From Paraburkholderia sp. DHOC27 (GTDB lineage Bacteria; Pseudomonadota; Gammaproteobacteria; Burkholderiales; Burkholderiaceae): a stretch of 64,000 bases of DNA. The notes beneath the pieces are model-generated. The model saw only the letters and a program-made list of their open reading frames with translations. It searched no databases and had not been told where the DNA came from. Where the stretch lies: assembly GCF_003429005.1 (NCBI RefSeq), contig NZ_QVQV01000001.1, positions 62,001 through 126,000 of the forward strand. The letters run 5' to 3'. Made by a program: the position numbers and the translations under genes. This document shows, piece after piece, positions 9,089-17,574 of the stretch (position 1 is its first letter; each line of letters starts with the position of its first letter).

Positions 9089-10168
9089 TTATTCCGGCTC
9101 TTTTCCAACAATCTGATGAATCTGCGCGAGACTGTCCGGTGCGAGGTCCTGCATGATGGCGATGAAGTCCTTGCCCATCAGCGCGCGGGCGCGACGGATC
9201 AGCAACGGCGCGGGGTTGGTGGGCTCGGTCTTTTCCAGAAACGTGCACACGGCGTCGAGCATGGCAATCGCGTCATCCCGTGTGGCGAGTTGGCTGTTGC
9301 CATGCTTCTGCGACGATGCCTTAACCAGGCTGTCTAATCTGTCTGGCGAAGGCATTGCGACAAAACCCGTTTGCTGCACGGACGCCACTCCGTTCATGGC
9401 CACCCCTGACGCTGGCGTTGACGGTTGATCCGCCACCACCGCACGACACGCGCCGGCCACGCTTTGCGCCACGCTCATCATGACCGTCAGGCTCGGCGCA
9501 TCCGTCGCGCCAAAGCGCGCGCTCATCAGGTTCGCGAGTTGCTCGACGGTTTGCGGCAGGCTGAGCGCATCCGCAAGCGCTTCACGATCCTGCTTGACCG
9601 CTTCAGCCAGTACGCCCTGCACCAGTGACAGCGTCACCGTGCGATCGCCAGCTGTTGCGGTGAGCTTGCCGAGTCCGATCAGGATGTCGCGCACACTCAG
9701 GCGCTCGCCGGGCACCTGACACACCTGCGCCGCGCGCAGATCGTGCAGCAGCGTCACGTGATCGTCGAACGGTGTGTACGGATCGGCAAGCGCTGCCAGC
9801 GCGTTGACGCGCAACGCGGTGCTGTTGTCGTCCTCGGCGTCGAGCGGAGGATACAGATCGTCCCAGTAGCGATCGAGCATGCCAGTCAAGATTCGCAAGC
9901 CTGCGTGAAAGCCGCGCAATCCGCTGTCATGCGCGGCTGCCCGCGTATATGTGATCGCGAGGCGCAAATCCTTCGATCTGCCAAGCAATGCGCTCACGCG
10001 CGCCATTATGTCGTGCCACGGCGGCTCGTCCGCTTCCTCCTGGAACTGACGTTCGGGTTTCGCGCTGGCAAGCGCTTCCAGTTCGAGAAAATCGGCGTCG
10101 TATTCGAGGTCCACGCCGCACGGCGGCATCGAACCGGTAGCGGCCAGCAGCGGTTCCACATCGAGCAT
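9089..10168 (-). CDS. tssA: TssA, T6SS baseplate/sheath-assembly protein (short class)
   Basis: The frame is open to 10333, but the first 55 codons overlap tpsA and look unlike the family. I take the ATG at 10168, which has GGAG eight bases upstream and gives the usual TssA beginning MLDVEPLLAATGSMPPCGVD. The 359-residue product has an ImpA-type N-terminal domain (about 5-130, with GVDLEYDADFLEL) and the short C-terminal tail DLAPDSLAQI seen in TssA proteins that act at the baseplate. The start is only about 15 bases after the tpsA stop, so tssABC are probably transcribed at least partly from the upstream CHAT-tpsB-tpsA genes. Confidence 0.92.
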   Translation of the reverse strand: MLDVEPLLAATGSMPPCGVDLEYDADFLELEALASAKPERQFQEEADEPPWHDIMARVSALLGRSKDLRLAITYTRAAAHDSGLRGFHAGLRILTGMLDRYWDDLYPPLDAEDDNSTALRVNALAALADPYTPFDDHVTLLHDLRAAQVCQVPGERLSVRDILIGLGKLTATAGDRTVTLSLVQGVLAEAVKQDREALADALSLPQTVEQLANLMSARFGATDAPSLTVMMSVAQSVAGACRAVVADQPSTPASGVAMNGVASVQQTGFVAMPSPDRLDSLVKASSQKHGNSQLATRDDAIAMLDAVCTFLEKTEPTNPAPLLIRRARALMGKDFIAIMQDLAPDSLAQIHQIVGKEPE

Positions 10169-10182
10169 CGCAGTCTCCGTGG

Positions 10183-13100
10183 CTAGAACTCGTCGCAGCC
10201 GTGCTGGCCATTGACGACGAGACAACTGTTCAGATTCGGCCGCGAGCGGACCCGCTTCCATTCCACGGCGAGCGTATCGGCCGCGCCTTCGGGCTGCTGC
10301 AGCGCAAGCAAGGGTTGATCGGAACCGACGCACACATTGATACCGCCCAGGTTGCTCTCGTAGACGAAGCTCTGTTCCTGCGCGGTGAACAACGGTTGCA
10401 GACCGGACCGATCGAACGGCCGGCCGTTGAGCGGTAACGGCGCGGGTGCTGCCGCAGACGCTGGCGCGGACGTGGTTCCGGCTGCCCCGCCAGGTGGCGG
10501 TAGCGGGACGTTGGTGACGGGTACGACCGTCAACGTCCCCGGCTGCATGGCCACCTTGTATCCCACCGACGAAGTGAAGCTGCCGGTAATCGGATAGTTG
10601 CCAACGGGTGACGCCGTGGTTGCGGTCGTGCTCAACGGACCACCTGTGACAGCACTGCTGCTGGCGTCGCCAGCCACCAGACCGCTCACCGAATCCGAGA
10701 AGCTCGGGTTGGTCGCACCCACCGCACGGCTCGCATTGCCGACGGTAACCGTGAGCGTCGGCTGCGCGACGTACACGAAATGATTGCTCGCGAGCGGCAC
10801 CGTGCCGCCCCAGCTACAGGTGCCCGGAAAAATGCAGCCGTAGTAGTTGGGTGCCGGGCCACCGGGGTTGAGACCGCCGCGCGTCTCACCCTGCCAACTG
10901 GCTTCCCAGATGTGCCACGCGTTGCCTGCACTGAGCGTGCCGCCGCCGACGTTGTCGAACTCGCCCGCCTCCATGACGAGGTCGATCGTGCCCTGGGCGT
11001 CGATACCGGTTGACGTGCCCGCCTTACCTAGCGTAATCCCGCCAATCGTCGAACTCGCCTGCAACGATCCGCTCAGGGTGGAGTTGGTGGCGTTGATCGT
11101 GGTGACGCCGCCCGTGGCGCGATCGAACGTCTGAGCGCTCAATGGACCGATGGTGAAGCTGCCCGGCTGCGAGAACGTGACATTCTGTGCGCCGGGAATG
11201 GCGAGCGTGCCGATATCGTTGCCCGGATCGGTCAGGGTAAAACTGGTAGCCGGACCGTCCAGCAGCAGACCGGCGGCCTGAATTCCGTTGGGGTCGGTGG
11301 GTGGAGCTGAGGTGACGAAGGCCAGCGTCTTGCCCGACAGCGACACGCCGTAAGGCAGCGCGTCAGCCTGGCCGCCAAGTGCCGGATTGTCGAGCGTCAG
11401 ATTGGTGGCCACCGTGGGCCGCGTGAATTGCGCGCAAGTCGCGGCGCCGCCCGCACAGGTACCCTGCACCGTGATAGAGGCCACTTGGGTGGACGAACCG
11501 AGCACGAGCGTATTCAGATCGTTCGAGAGCGTTTGATAAGTCGTCGGGTCGATGCTGAGACCCGGCGTGGCCGCGCTGCCAAATAGCGTGATGGGCACGT
11601 TGTTTTGTGGTGTCACGGCGAAACTCGCGGGATCGACCGAAGCACCCGTGAGGATTGCCGTGCCACCCAGGCTCGATAAAGAACCCACGGCACTGCGGCT
11701 GAGCAGACTGGTAGCCGTGCCGTTGTTGAACGACTGCAACAGGATGACGCCCTGCGGACCCGCGCCGATCGAAACGGGGCCGCTTGCCAGATTCCATTCA
11801 GTAGACAACGGCACCGCGCCAATCCCGATGCCCGCATCGCCCGTCACCGTGGAGCCAGTAATGGAGATTTCGCTACCCGTGCCACTCGCGCTCACCGAGC
11901 CGTTCGCCAGCAAAACGCCATAGCTGTCGCTCTGCTGGGACGCTACGGCTTGCGGCGCGACCTGTGGTGCGACGGTGACATCAAGCGCCGGAGCCTGTGC
12001 CGTAGATGCTCCCGCATAGGCGCCGCGTATATCCACCGTGCCGCCTGCGGTCGTCCTGATCGTCGAGCCATTCAGCAGATCCACACCGCTGTTTCCCGCG
12101 CCCGTTGCCGAACCGAAAATGCCGATCCTGCCGGTCGTGGTGGTAATACTCGAAGCGGGATCCGCATCGAACGATAGATCGTTTTCGATCACCACGCCGC
12201 GTCCCGCGATGGTCCCCTGCACGCCGCTCTGCCCTTGCAGATCGACGTTCCCCGACGCGGCGACGATCGACGCGCTGTTGAAATCGAGCGCCGCCTGGCG
12301 CAGTGAAGCGCCCTTGTTGAAACCGTGCAGCGTGACCGCGCCGCCCGTCGCGCCAGGCGTGCCGCCAGTCACACCGACGCGCGTGTCGATATCCACGAGG
12401 TCGAGGTTCACCGCTGCATCGTCGAAGCCGCTCGCAGTGCCGTTCAACGTGCCGGCCGTAAAGTTGCCACCATTGGTCCAGATCTGCACGCGGTCGGTTG
12501 AACTGTCGTTGTTGCTGCCTATGTCGATCAGGTTCGCCGCGTTGAGCGTGATATTCAGCGCACCGGAACTGGACTTCGCACTGCTCGGACTGAAATAGAT
12601 GGAGCCCGCTGCGTTGAGCGACAGCGTCGCATCGCCGCCCGCGTTCTTGAGGATCGGGCCCAACACGTCGATGTTACCGCTGGAGGTCGGCGTGGCCGTG
12701 GTCGTGATCGTCACGTTCGCAGTGGGTGTCGATTCGTTGCTCAAGATCGGCACGAGCGTATTGGTTGCATTATTGAATCGGTAGGATTCCGTACCGTTTA
12801 TTTCAAGGTCCCCAGCGTTGCTGAACACCACCGTGCCGGCTCCCACCATCCCCAGCACATTGACCTGATGCGGCACACCACCCAAAGCAAACGTACCAAG
12901 ACCGTCGAGCACCAGATAATCGGTGCTGATCGGCGCGTTCGCGCTGGACGCTCCCGTTGAGGCCAACGTGAACGTGGAGGCCAGTTCACCCACCATCTTC
13001 GCACCAACCGGCAGCGAGATGCCCTGGCTTCCGGCACCGGAATTGTCGAGCGTCACATTCGCATCAAAGCTGGCGGTATTCGGCGCGCACGTCGCGCCGC

Positions 13101-15798
13101 CCGTTTCACAACCCGCGTTGAGTGTGATCCTGCCAACCTGCGTAGGCGATCCGATAATGAGGTTGGCCGTCTGCGTCGAAACGATGTTGAACAACGCCTG
13201 CGGCAGACTGAAACCCGCGCCGCCGCTAAAGACGTTAGTGGACGTGCCATTGTTGGGAAGCACGGCAAACGTGGTGGGGTCTACGCTGCCTGGCACGAAC
13301 ACCAGCGTTCCGTTAATGGCCGCAATCGACGAAGCCGCGTCCACGCTAAATGGCGAAGCGCTGCCATCGTTCGCCGCGCGCAGCACGATCATGCCGTTGG
13401 GCGCGGCGCCACCCGGCAGGCCCGTGGTGGAGAACTTGCTACCGGTCAGGCTGATGGCACTCTGCGCCGAGGGCTGCGAGGCGGTGACCAGAATTTGTCC
13501 AATGCCGTTTGCCGTCACATTGACATTGTCGAATTCCAGCGCGGAAAAGTACGTATCGCCGCTGGAGCCGGTTGCGGCTACGCCGTCGCTGACCGCACGC
13601 AAATCGATCGTGCCGGTGTTGGTGGTGATCGTCGCGGGCGCTGCCGCGCTCAGGCCACTCGCGCCAATCCCCTCGAGAATGTGGCCGCTGCCGAAGATCT
13701 GGATGTTGCCGGACGTGGAGTTGATGCTGGTGGGGAAAGCCGCGTTGCCAATCATTTCTACGCCTAGCGCGGGTGTCGAATTTGCGTTGACGAGCGCCGT
13801 GCCTTCAATGTCGATGGGCGCGTTCGTCGTGTTCATGGTCACGCCTTCCAGATACACGCCAGTACTAACCGGCGACGCGCCGTGAATCGTGATACTGCCG
13901 CTCGCGGCGTTGGGTATGGGCTGCAGTTCCGTGGAGATCGCGCGGGTGTCGATCTTGACATTGGTCAACAGCACTTGCGGGCTGATCGTTCCCCCCGGAT
14001 ACGGCACGCCGATCACCACGTTGCCGCCGTTCGTCGCCAGCGTCGGGCCTGCCAGCGTTTCGGCGATGCTGGAGATCGTGATCTTCGCGCTGCCATCGGT
14101 CACCTGCTTGCCGTTCGCGATCAGCGTGATATCGAGCGGCCCAGGCGTATTGCCGTTCAGCGGCTCATCCGTAATGGACGGCGTGTCGCGATTGTTCATC
14201 GTGATCGAGCCGCTCGCCTCCAGCGTGAGCGAGGTCCTGCTGCCATTGTCCTTGAGGATGGGCCCATTCACGATGATGTCGCCGGGTTCGCCACCGCTCG
14301 GCGTGGTCTGCACGGTCGAGATCGTCACGCTGACGTTGTGATCGAGCGCGTAGTCGATCGTGCCTGTCGAAATCGTCGAGGTGGTTGCACCCGAATTGAA
14401 TGCGCCGTTAAAGAGCGTGTCGGTCGACGAGTCGGCCGTGATGGTCGCGTTGTACGGATCGAGCAGCCACGTGCCTGCCGCGCCGTTCGCTCCCGACACG
14501 TTCACCTGCGCGCCGTTGACATCGAGGTAGCCGCCCGACGTTTCGACGCTCCCGCCGCTGCCACCCTGTGGGCCACCCTGCGCCGACAGCGTGCCGTAGA
14601 GGCGCGCCGTCTGCTCCCCATACGCGACGATCTGGCCACCGGGTCCATTCGCCAGAGCGTCCGCATGAATCTGCGCGCCCGGCGCCATCCAGATGCCCTC
14701 GGCATTGCGGATGTCGGTGGCTGTACCGCCCGGGCCGCCGCCGAAACGCACGCGCCCGCCGCCCGTTGCACCGCTCGCATTGAGCATCGCACCGGAGAGC
14801 AACGCCACGTCTTGCCCCGTCACGTCGATCTGCCCACCGCTGAGTCCCGTGCCGCCGTTGGCCGCGACGCTTCCCGACACCAGCGTCACCCCTTGCGGGC
14901 CACCGTCCAGGACGATGTGTCCATTTCGTTCAGCCAGGCTTTGCGCCTGCACGATGCCAGTCTGGTTGAGTACCGTGGCAGCGAGCGCGTCGGCGCTTTG
15001 CACCGACATCAGCACCTGGCCACCGTCCGCTGCCAGCGTGCCCGAGTTCTGTACCAGCGCCTGCGCTGCAGGACCGTTGATCTTGAGCATGGTGAGACCG
15101 TCGCCGGCAAAGTCGAGCGTGATGTCGCCGCCCGCGCCGAGCGCCACCGTACCGAGTTTCGCGCTCACCGTGCCGCTGTTGTCCACCTGCGCGCCGAGCA
15201 GCGCCACCGTGCCGCCGGAGGTCGCCTGAATCGCGCCCTGGTTCACTACGCTGCCGCCCTGCTGTCCGGCGGCGGTGAAGTGATAATTGCCAGCAAGGAA
15301 GTCCGCGTTGGAAATGCCAAGCGTCGAAGCCACCAGCGAACCGACGTTGATCGACGCACCCGGCGCGAACAGTACGCCGGCCGGATTGACGAGAAACACC
15401 TTGCCCGTTGCGGTCAGGTGGCCCGCAATCACACTTGCGTTGTTGCCGAGCACGCGGTTGAGCATCACCGAGTTGACGTTCGGTTGCTTGATGTTCACCG
15501 TTTCATTGCCGTTGATCGAAAAGCCGTTCCAGTTGACGATCGCGCTGCCGGAGTTCTGCTGTATCGAGAGTGCATTGTTGGACGGCGTGCCGAGGGTGAC
15601 GCTGCCGCTCACGACCTGGCCGCCCACGGGCAACGCCAGCGCCTCGGATGCCGCCAGCAGCACCAGCAGCGGCATGAGCCGCATGGCAAAGGGCTGACCG
15701 CAAGACTTGCCGCGCGGTGCGCGAGCGCTCTGCTTGCGGCAGGCCCGCTCGGCTGCCCGGCGGCGTTGCCGGTGAAGCACGCAGGAAGTGTCGTTCAT
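10183..15798 (-). CDS. TpsA exoprotein with filamentous-haemagglutinin-type secretion domain and MBG-like domain
   Basis: This is a two-partner-secretion exoprotein of 1,871 residues. It starts with a long basic N-region and a hydrophobic core (MRLMPLLVLLAASEALA, cleavage expected before LPVGG). The TPS domain follows (about 50-290), with the NPAGVLFAP motif and the INVGSLVAST block that TpsB recognises. The rest is low-complexity Gly/Ser/Thr/Asn beta-helix sequence with an internal duplication, an MBG-like repeat about 1,700-1,775, a Pro/Ala linker and a tail with three Cys in the last 85 residues. No CDI-type toxin end is visible, so adhesin or matrix function is more likely. An in-frame TTG at 15813 exists, but its bases form the GGAG site for the ATG at 15798, which I prefer. 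Confidence 0.9.
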   Translation of the reverse strand: MNDTSCVLHRQRRRAAERACRKQSARAPRGKSCGQPFAMRLMPLLVLLAASEALALPVGGQVVSGSVTLGTPSNNALSIQQNSGSAIVNWNGFSINGNETVNIKQPNVNSVMLNRVLGNNASVIAGHLTATGKVFLVNPAGVLFAPGASINVGSLVASTLGISNADFLAGNYHFTAAGQQGGSVVNQGAIQATSGGTVALLGAQVDNSGTVSAKLGTVALGAGGDITLDFAGDGLTMLKINGPAAQALVQNSGTLAADGGQVLMSVQSADALAATVLNQTGIVQAQSLAERNGHIVLDGGPQGVTLVSGSVAANGGTGLSGGQIDVTGQDVALLSGAMLNASGATGGGRVRFGGGPGGTATDIRNAEGIWMAPGAQIHADALANGPGGQIVAYGEQTARLYGTLSAQGGPQGGSGGSVETSGGYLDVNGAQVNVSGANGAAGTWLLDPYNATITADSSTDTLFNGAFNSGATTSTISTGTIDYALDHNVSVTISTVQTTPSGGEPGDIIVNGPILKDNGSRTSLTLEASGSITMNNRDTPSITDEPLNGNTPGPLDITLIANGKQVTDGSAKITISSIAETLAGPTLATNGGNVVIGVPYPGGTISPQVLLTNVKIDTRAISTELQPIPNAASGSITIHGASPVSTGVYLEGVTMNTTNAPIDIEGTALVNANSTPALGVEMIGNAAFPTSINSTSGNIQIFGSGHILEGIGASGLSAAAPATITTNTGTIDLRAVSDGVAATGSSGDTYFSALEFDNVNVTANGIGQILVTASQPSAQSAISLTGSKFSTTGLPGGAAPNGMIVLRAANDGSASPFSVDAASSIAAINGTLVFVPGSVDPTTFAVLPNNGTSTNVFSGGAGFSLPQALFNIVSTQTANLIIGSPTQVGRITLNAGCETGGATCAPNTASFDANVTLDNSGAGSQGISLPVGAKMVGELASTFTLASTGASSANAPISTDYLVLDGLGTFALGGVPHQVNVLGMVGAGTVVFSNAGDLEINGTESYRFNNATNTLVPILSNESTPTANVTITTTATPTSSGNIDVLGPILKNAGGDATLSLNAAGSIYFSPSSAKSSSGALNITLNAANLIDIGSNNDSSTDRVQIWTNGGNFTAGTLNGTASGFDDAAVNLDLVDIDTRVGVTGGTPGATGGAVTLHGFNKGASLRQAALDFNSASIVAASGNVDLQGQSGVQGTIAGRGVVIENDLSFDADPASSITTTTGRIGIFGSATGAGNSGVDLLNGSTIRTTAGGTVDIRGAYAGASTAQAPALDVTVAPQVAPQAVASQQSDSYGVLLANGSVSASGTGSEISITGSTVTGDAGIGIGAVPLSTEWNLASGPVSIGAGPQGVILLQSFNNGTATSLLSRSAVGSLSSLGGTAILTGASVDPASFAVTPQNNVPITLFGSAATPGLSIDPTTYQTLSNDLNTLVLGSSTQVASITVQGTCAGGAATCAQFTRPTVATNLTLDNPALGGQADALPYGVSLSGKTLAFVTSAPPTDPNGIQAAGLLLDGPATSFTLTDPGNDIGTLAIPGAQNVTFSQPGSFTIGPLSAQTFDRATGGVTTINATNSTLSGSLQASSTIGGITLGKAGTSTGIDAQGTIDLVMEAGEFDNVGGGTLSAGNAWHIWEASWQGETRGGLNPGGPAPNYYGCIFPGTCSWGGTVPLASNHFVYVAQPTLTVTVGNASRAVGATNPSFSDSVSGLVAGDASSSAVTGGPLSTTATTASPVGNYPITGSFTSSVGYKVAMQPGTLTVVPVTNVPLPPPGGAAGTTSAPASAAAPAPLPLNGRPFDRSGLQPLFTAQEQSFVYESNLGGINVCVGSDQPLLALQQPEGAADTLAVEWKRVRSRPNLNSCLVVNGQHGCDEF

Positions 15799-15809
15799 GG
15801 CTGGCTCCG

Positions 15810-17564
15810 TCAAAACGCCTTCGACAACTGCACATAGAGGCGTGGCACCTTGTCGTCGCCGGTCGAGTCGGCGCGGGTGGTGCGCCAGGCGAGGCTCGAA
15901 TCGATCGTGATGCCGGCCGGTCCGGTCCAGTAGAGCGCGACGCCGGCGCCACTGCGCGTCACCGTGTTAGCGCCCTGGCCGTGCACCGAGCGTTCGTTGT
16001 AGCGACCCACCGCGATATCGAAGAATGCAGACAGAGTGAGTGGCGGCAGCGCCGCGTAGCGATACGAGGCCGTGGCAATCAGGCCGTCATCGACGATGGC
16101 TTCGGAAGGCGAATAGGCGCGCACGGCATGCGGTCCGCCGAGTGCGATACGCGACGAGCTGTCGAGGTTCTGGTTAGCCCATTGCCCGGATATGCCGACA
16201 AACACACTCGATTTGTCCGTGATGGCGTTCAGGCGATTGGCGAGCATCGTCACGCGCACGCTGTTGCCTTGCGTATCGCGACCGCCCTCCGATTGATCCT
16301 GCATGCGGGCGAGATCGGAATCGATCGTCAGATGCGCGAGCGACAGTTCCACTTCCGCGCTATTGAAGCCACCCTGCAGGAGACTGTCGCGCCCTTCATA
16401 CGACAGCCCGACGCTCGCCACCTCGAGCTTTTGCGGGTTGGTGAAACCGGCGGTGCCGATCCGGTCGTTGAGCGCGCGATATTCGAAAGCACCACGCAGC
16501 AGCAGATTCTGGCTACGCGAGCGGATCAACGGATGCGTGATCGACGCCGTGACCACGTCCGCATCGCCTTGCGCATCGAGCGGCGAAAAGTTTTGCCCTA
16601 GGTAGTAATACAGATGCGAATACGCGATCCCCGCACGTGTGCCGTCGGCGTCGATGGGCACATCCTCGCCAATGCGGCCATACAGCGTGTCGGCACGCTC
16701 GGCCCCGAGAATGTTGATGTCCGTGTTATCGCCGATACCCAGCAACGATTTGCCGCGTCCAACGAGACCAATGCGTGCACGTCCCGCCGGCGCCGCGCCG
16801 TAGTTATCCGCGGCAACGCCGAAGTCCCAGCGGCGCGCAGGCTCGACGTTGATCGTCAGATCCACGGTGCCAGGCACGCTACCCGACTCCAGCGCCGAGG
16901 TAACGCGAATGCCCGGCACGTCGGACAGCAACAGCATCGTGCGTTCGAGTTGACGCTGCAACAGCGGTTGACCCGGCTTGATTGCGGCGACCCGCGCACG
17001 CAACAGACTCTCGCGCACCGGCGTGCCCGGCGCGACATTCAGATTCACGCGGCCAATCTTGCCTTCGAGCACGGTGAACGTTACGTCTCCGCTCGTCACG
17101 TCCTGCGGCGGCAGCACTACCTGAGCGAGCGCATAGCCACGTTCGCGATACGCTGCGGCAATGCGTGCTGCCAGAGCATTGAGATCGTTGAGCGAGACCT
17201 GTTGACCAATCTTGCCGTTGACGAGCGGCATGAGTACATCCGCCGGGAGCGTTTCGTTACCCACCAGATGAATACTGTGCAACTCGAAGGTCGTGCCTTC
17301 CGGCACCACGGGCGCTGCTGCGGGCGGCGGAGGCAACACGTTCGCGCCGCCGGTTGGAGGTGCGACGGGCGTCGGATTGGGTTGCTCGTTCAGAATGGTG
17401 CCTGCATTGGGCACCTGCTGCGTGCCTGCACCGGGAATCTGCTGCGCCCACGCGCCCGCCCACATCGCACACGCGAACGTAGCGGACACACAGCGTGCAA
17501 TATGGCGCGGCGTGAGCAGAGAAAAGCTGCGCGCTGTGGCGTGCGTGGCGAGATCGCGGGTCAT
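15810..17564 (-). CDS. TpsB outer-membrane transporter, FhaC/ShlB/HecB family
   Basis: This is a 584-residue Omp85-type transporter for the neighbouring TpsA. It has an N-terminal signal sequence (hydrophobic core SATFACAMWAGAWA), a Pro-rich spacer, POTRA domains (about 95-240; GNETLPADVL and the LPPQDVTSGDV region) and a 16-strand barrel ending in the aromatic Phe typical of outer-membrane proteins (QLSKAF). The L6 motif of the family appears as VRAY in PHAVRAYSPSE. Its stop is 12 bases before the tpsA start, and its own start is 10 bases after the CHAT gene stop, so the three are one operon. Specificity for the adjacent TpsA is inferred from pairing. Confidence 0.93.
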   Translation of the reverse strand: MTRDLATHATARSFSLLTPRHIARCVSATFACAMWAGAWAQQIPGAGTQQVPNAGTILNEQPNPTPVAPPTGGANVLPPPPAAAPVVPEGTTFELHSIHLVGNETLPADVLMPLVNGKIGQQVSLNDLNALAARIAAAYRERGYALAQVVLPPQDVTSGDVTFTVLEGKIGRVNLNVAPGTPVRESLLRARVAAIKPGQPLLQRQLERTMLLLSDVPGIRVTSALESGSVPGTVDLTINVEPARRWDFGVAADNYGAAPAGRARIGLVGRGKSLLGIGDNTDINILGAERADTLYGRIGEDVPIDADGTRAGIAYSHLYYYLGQNFSPLDAQGDADVVTASITHPLIRSRSQNLLLRGAFEYRALNDRIGTAGFTNPQKLEVASVGLSYEGRDSLLQGGFNSAEVELSLAHLTIDSDLARMQDQSEGGRDTQGNSVRVTMLANRLNAITDKSSVFVGISGQWANQNLDSSSRIALGGPHAVRAYSPSEAIVDDGLIATASYRYAALPPLTLSAFFDIAVGRYNERSVHGQGANTVTRSGAGVALYWTGPAGITIDSSLAWRTTRADSTGDDKVPRLYVQLSKAF

Positions 17565-17574
17565 GGCAGCGTCC

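Noticed and set aside
10169..10333. 55-codon N-terminal extension of tssA
   Set aside because: It overlaps the end of tpsA, is Arg-rich and unlike TssA; the ATG at 10168 has a ribosome site and the family start.
10183..10500. TpsA C-terminus considered as a contact-dependent-inhibition toxin
   Set aside because: No VENN-type boundary, no toxin-like domain, and no small immunity gene follows; tssA comes next.
13882..15837. 651-codon open frame on the + strand opposite tpsA
   Set aside because: Arg/His/Ala-rich composition with no domain; it is the antisense shadow of a Gly/Asn-rich repetitive gene that clearly encodes a TPS exoprotein.
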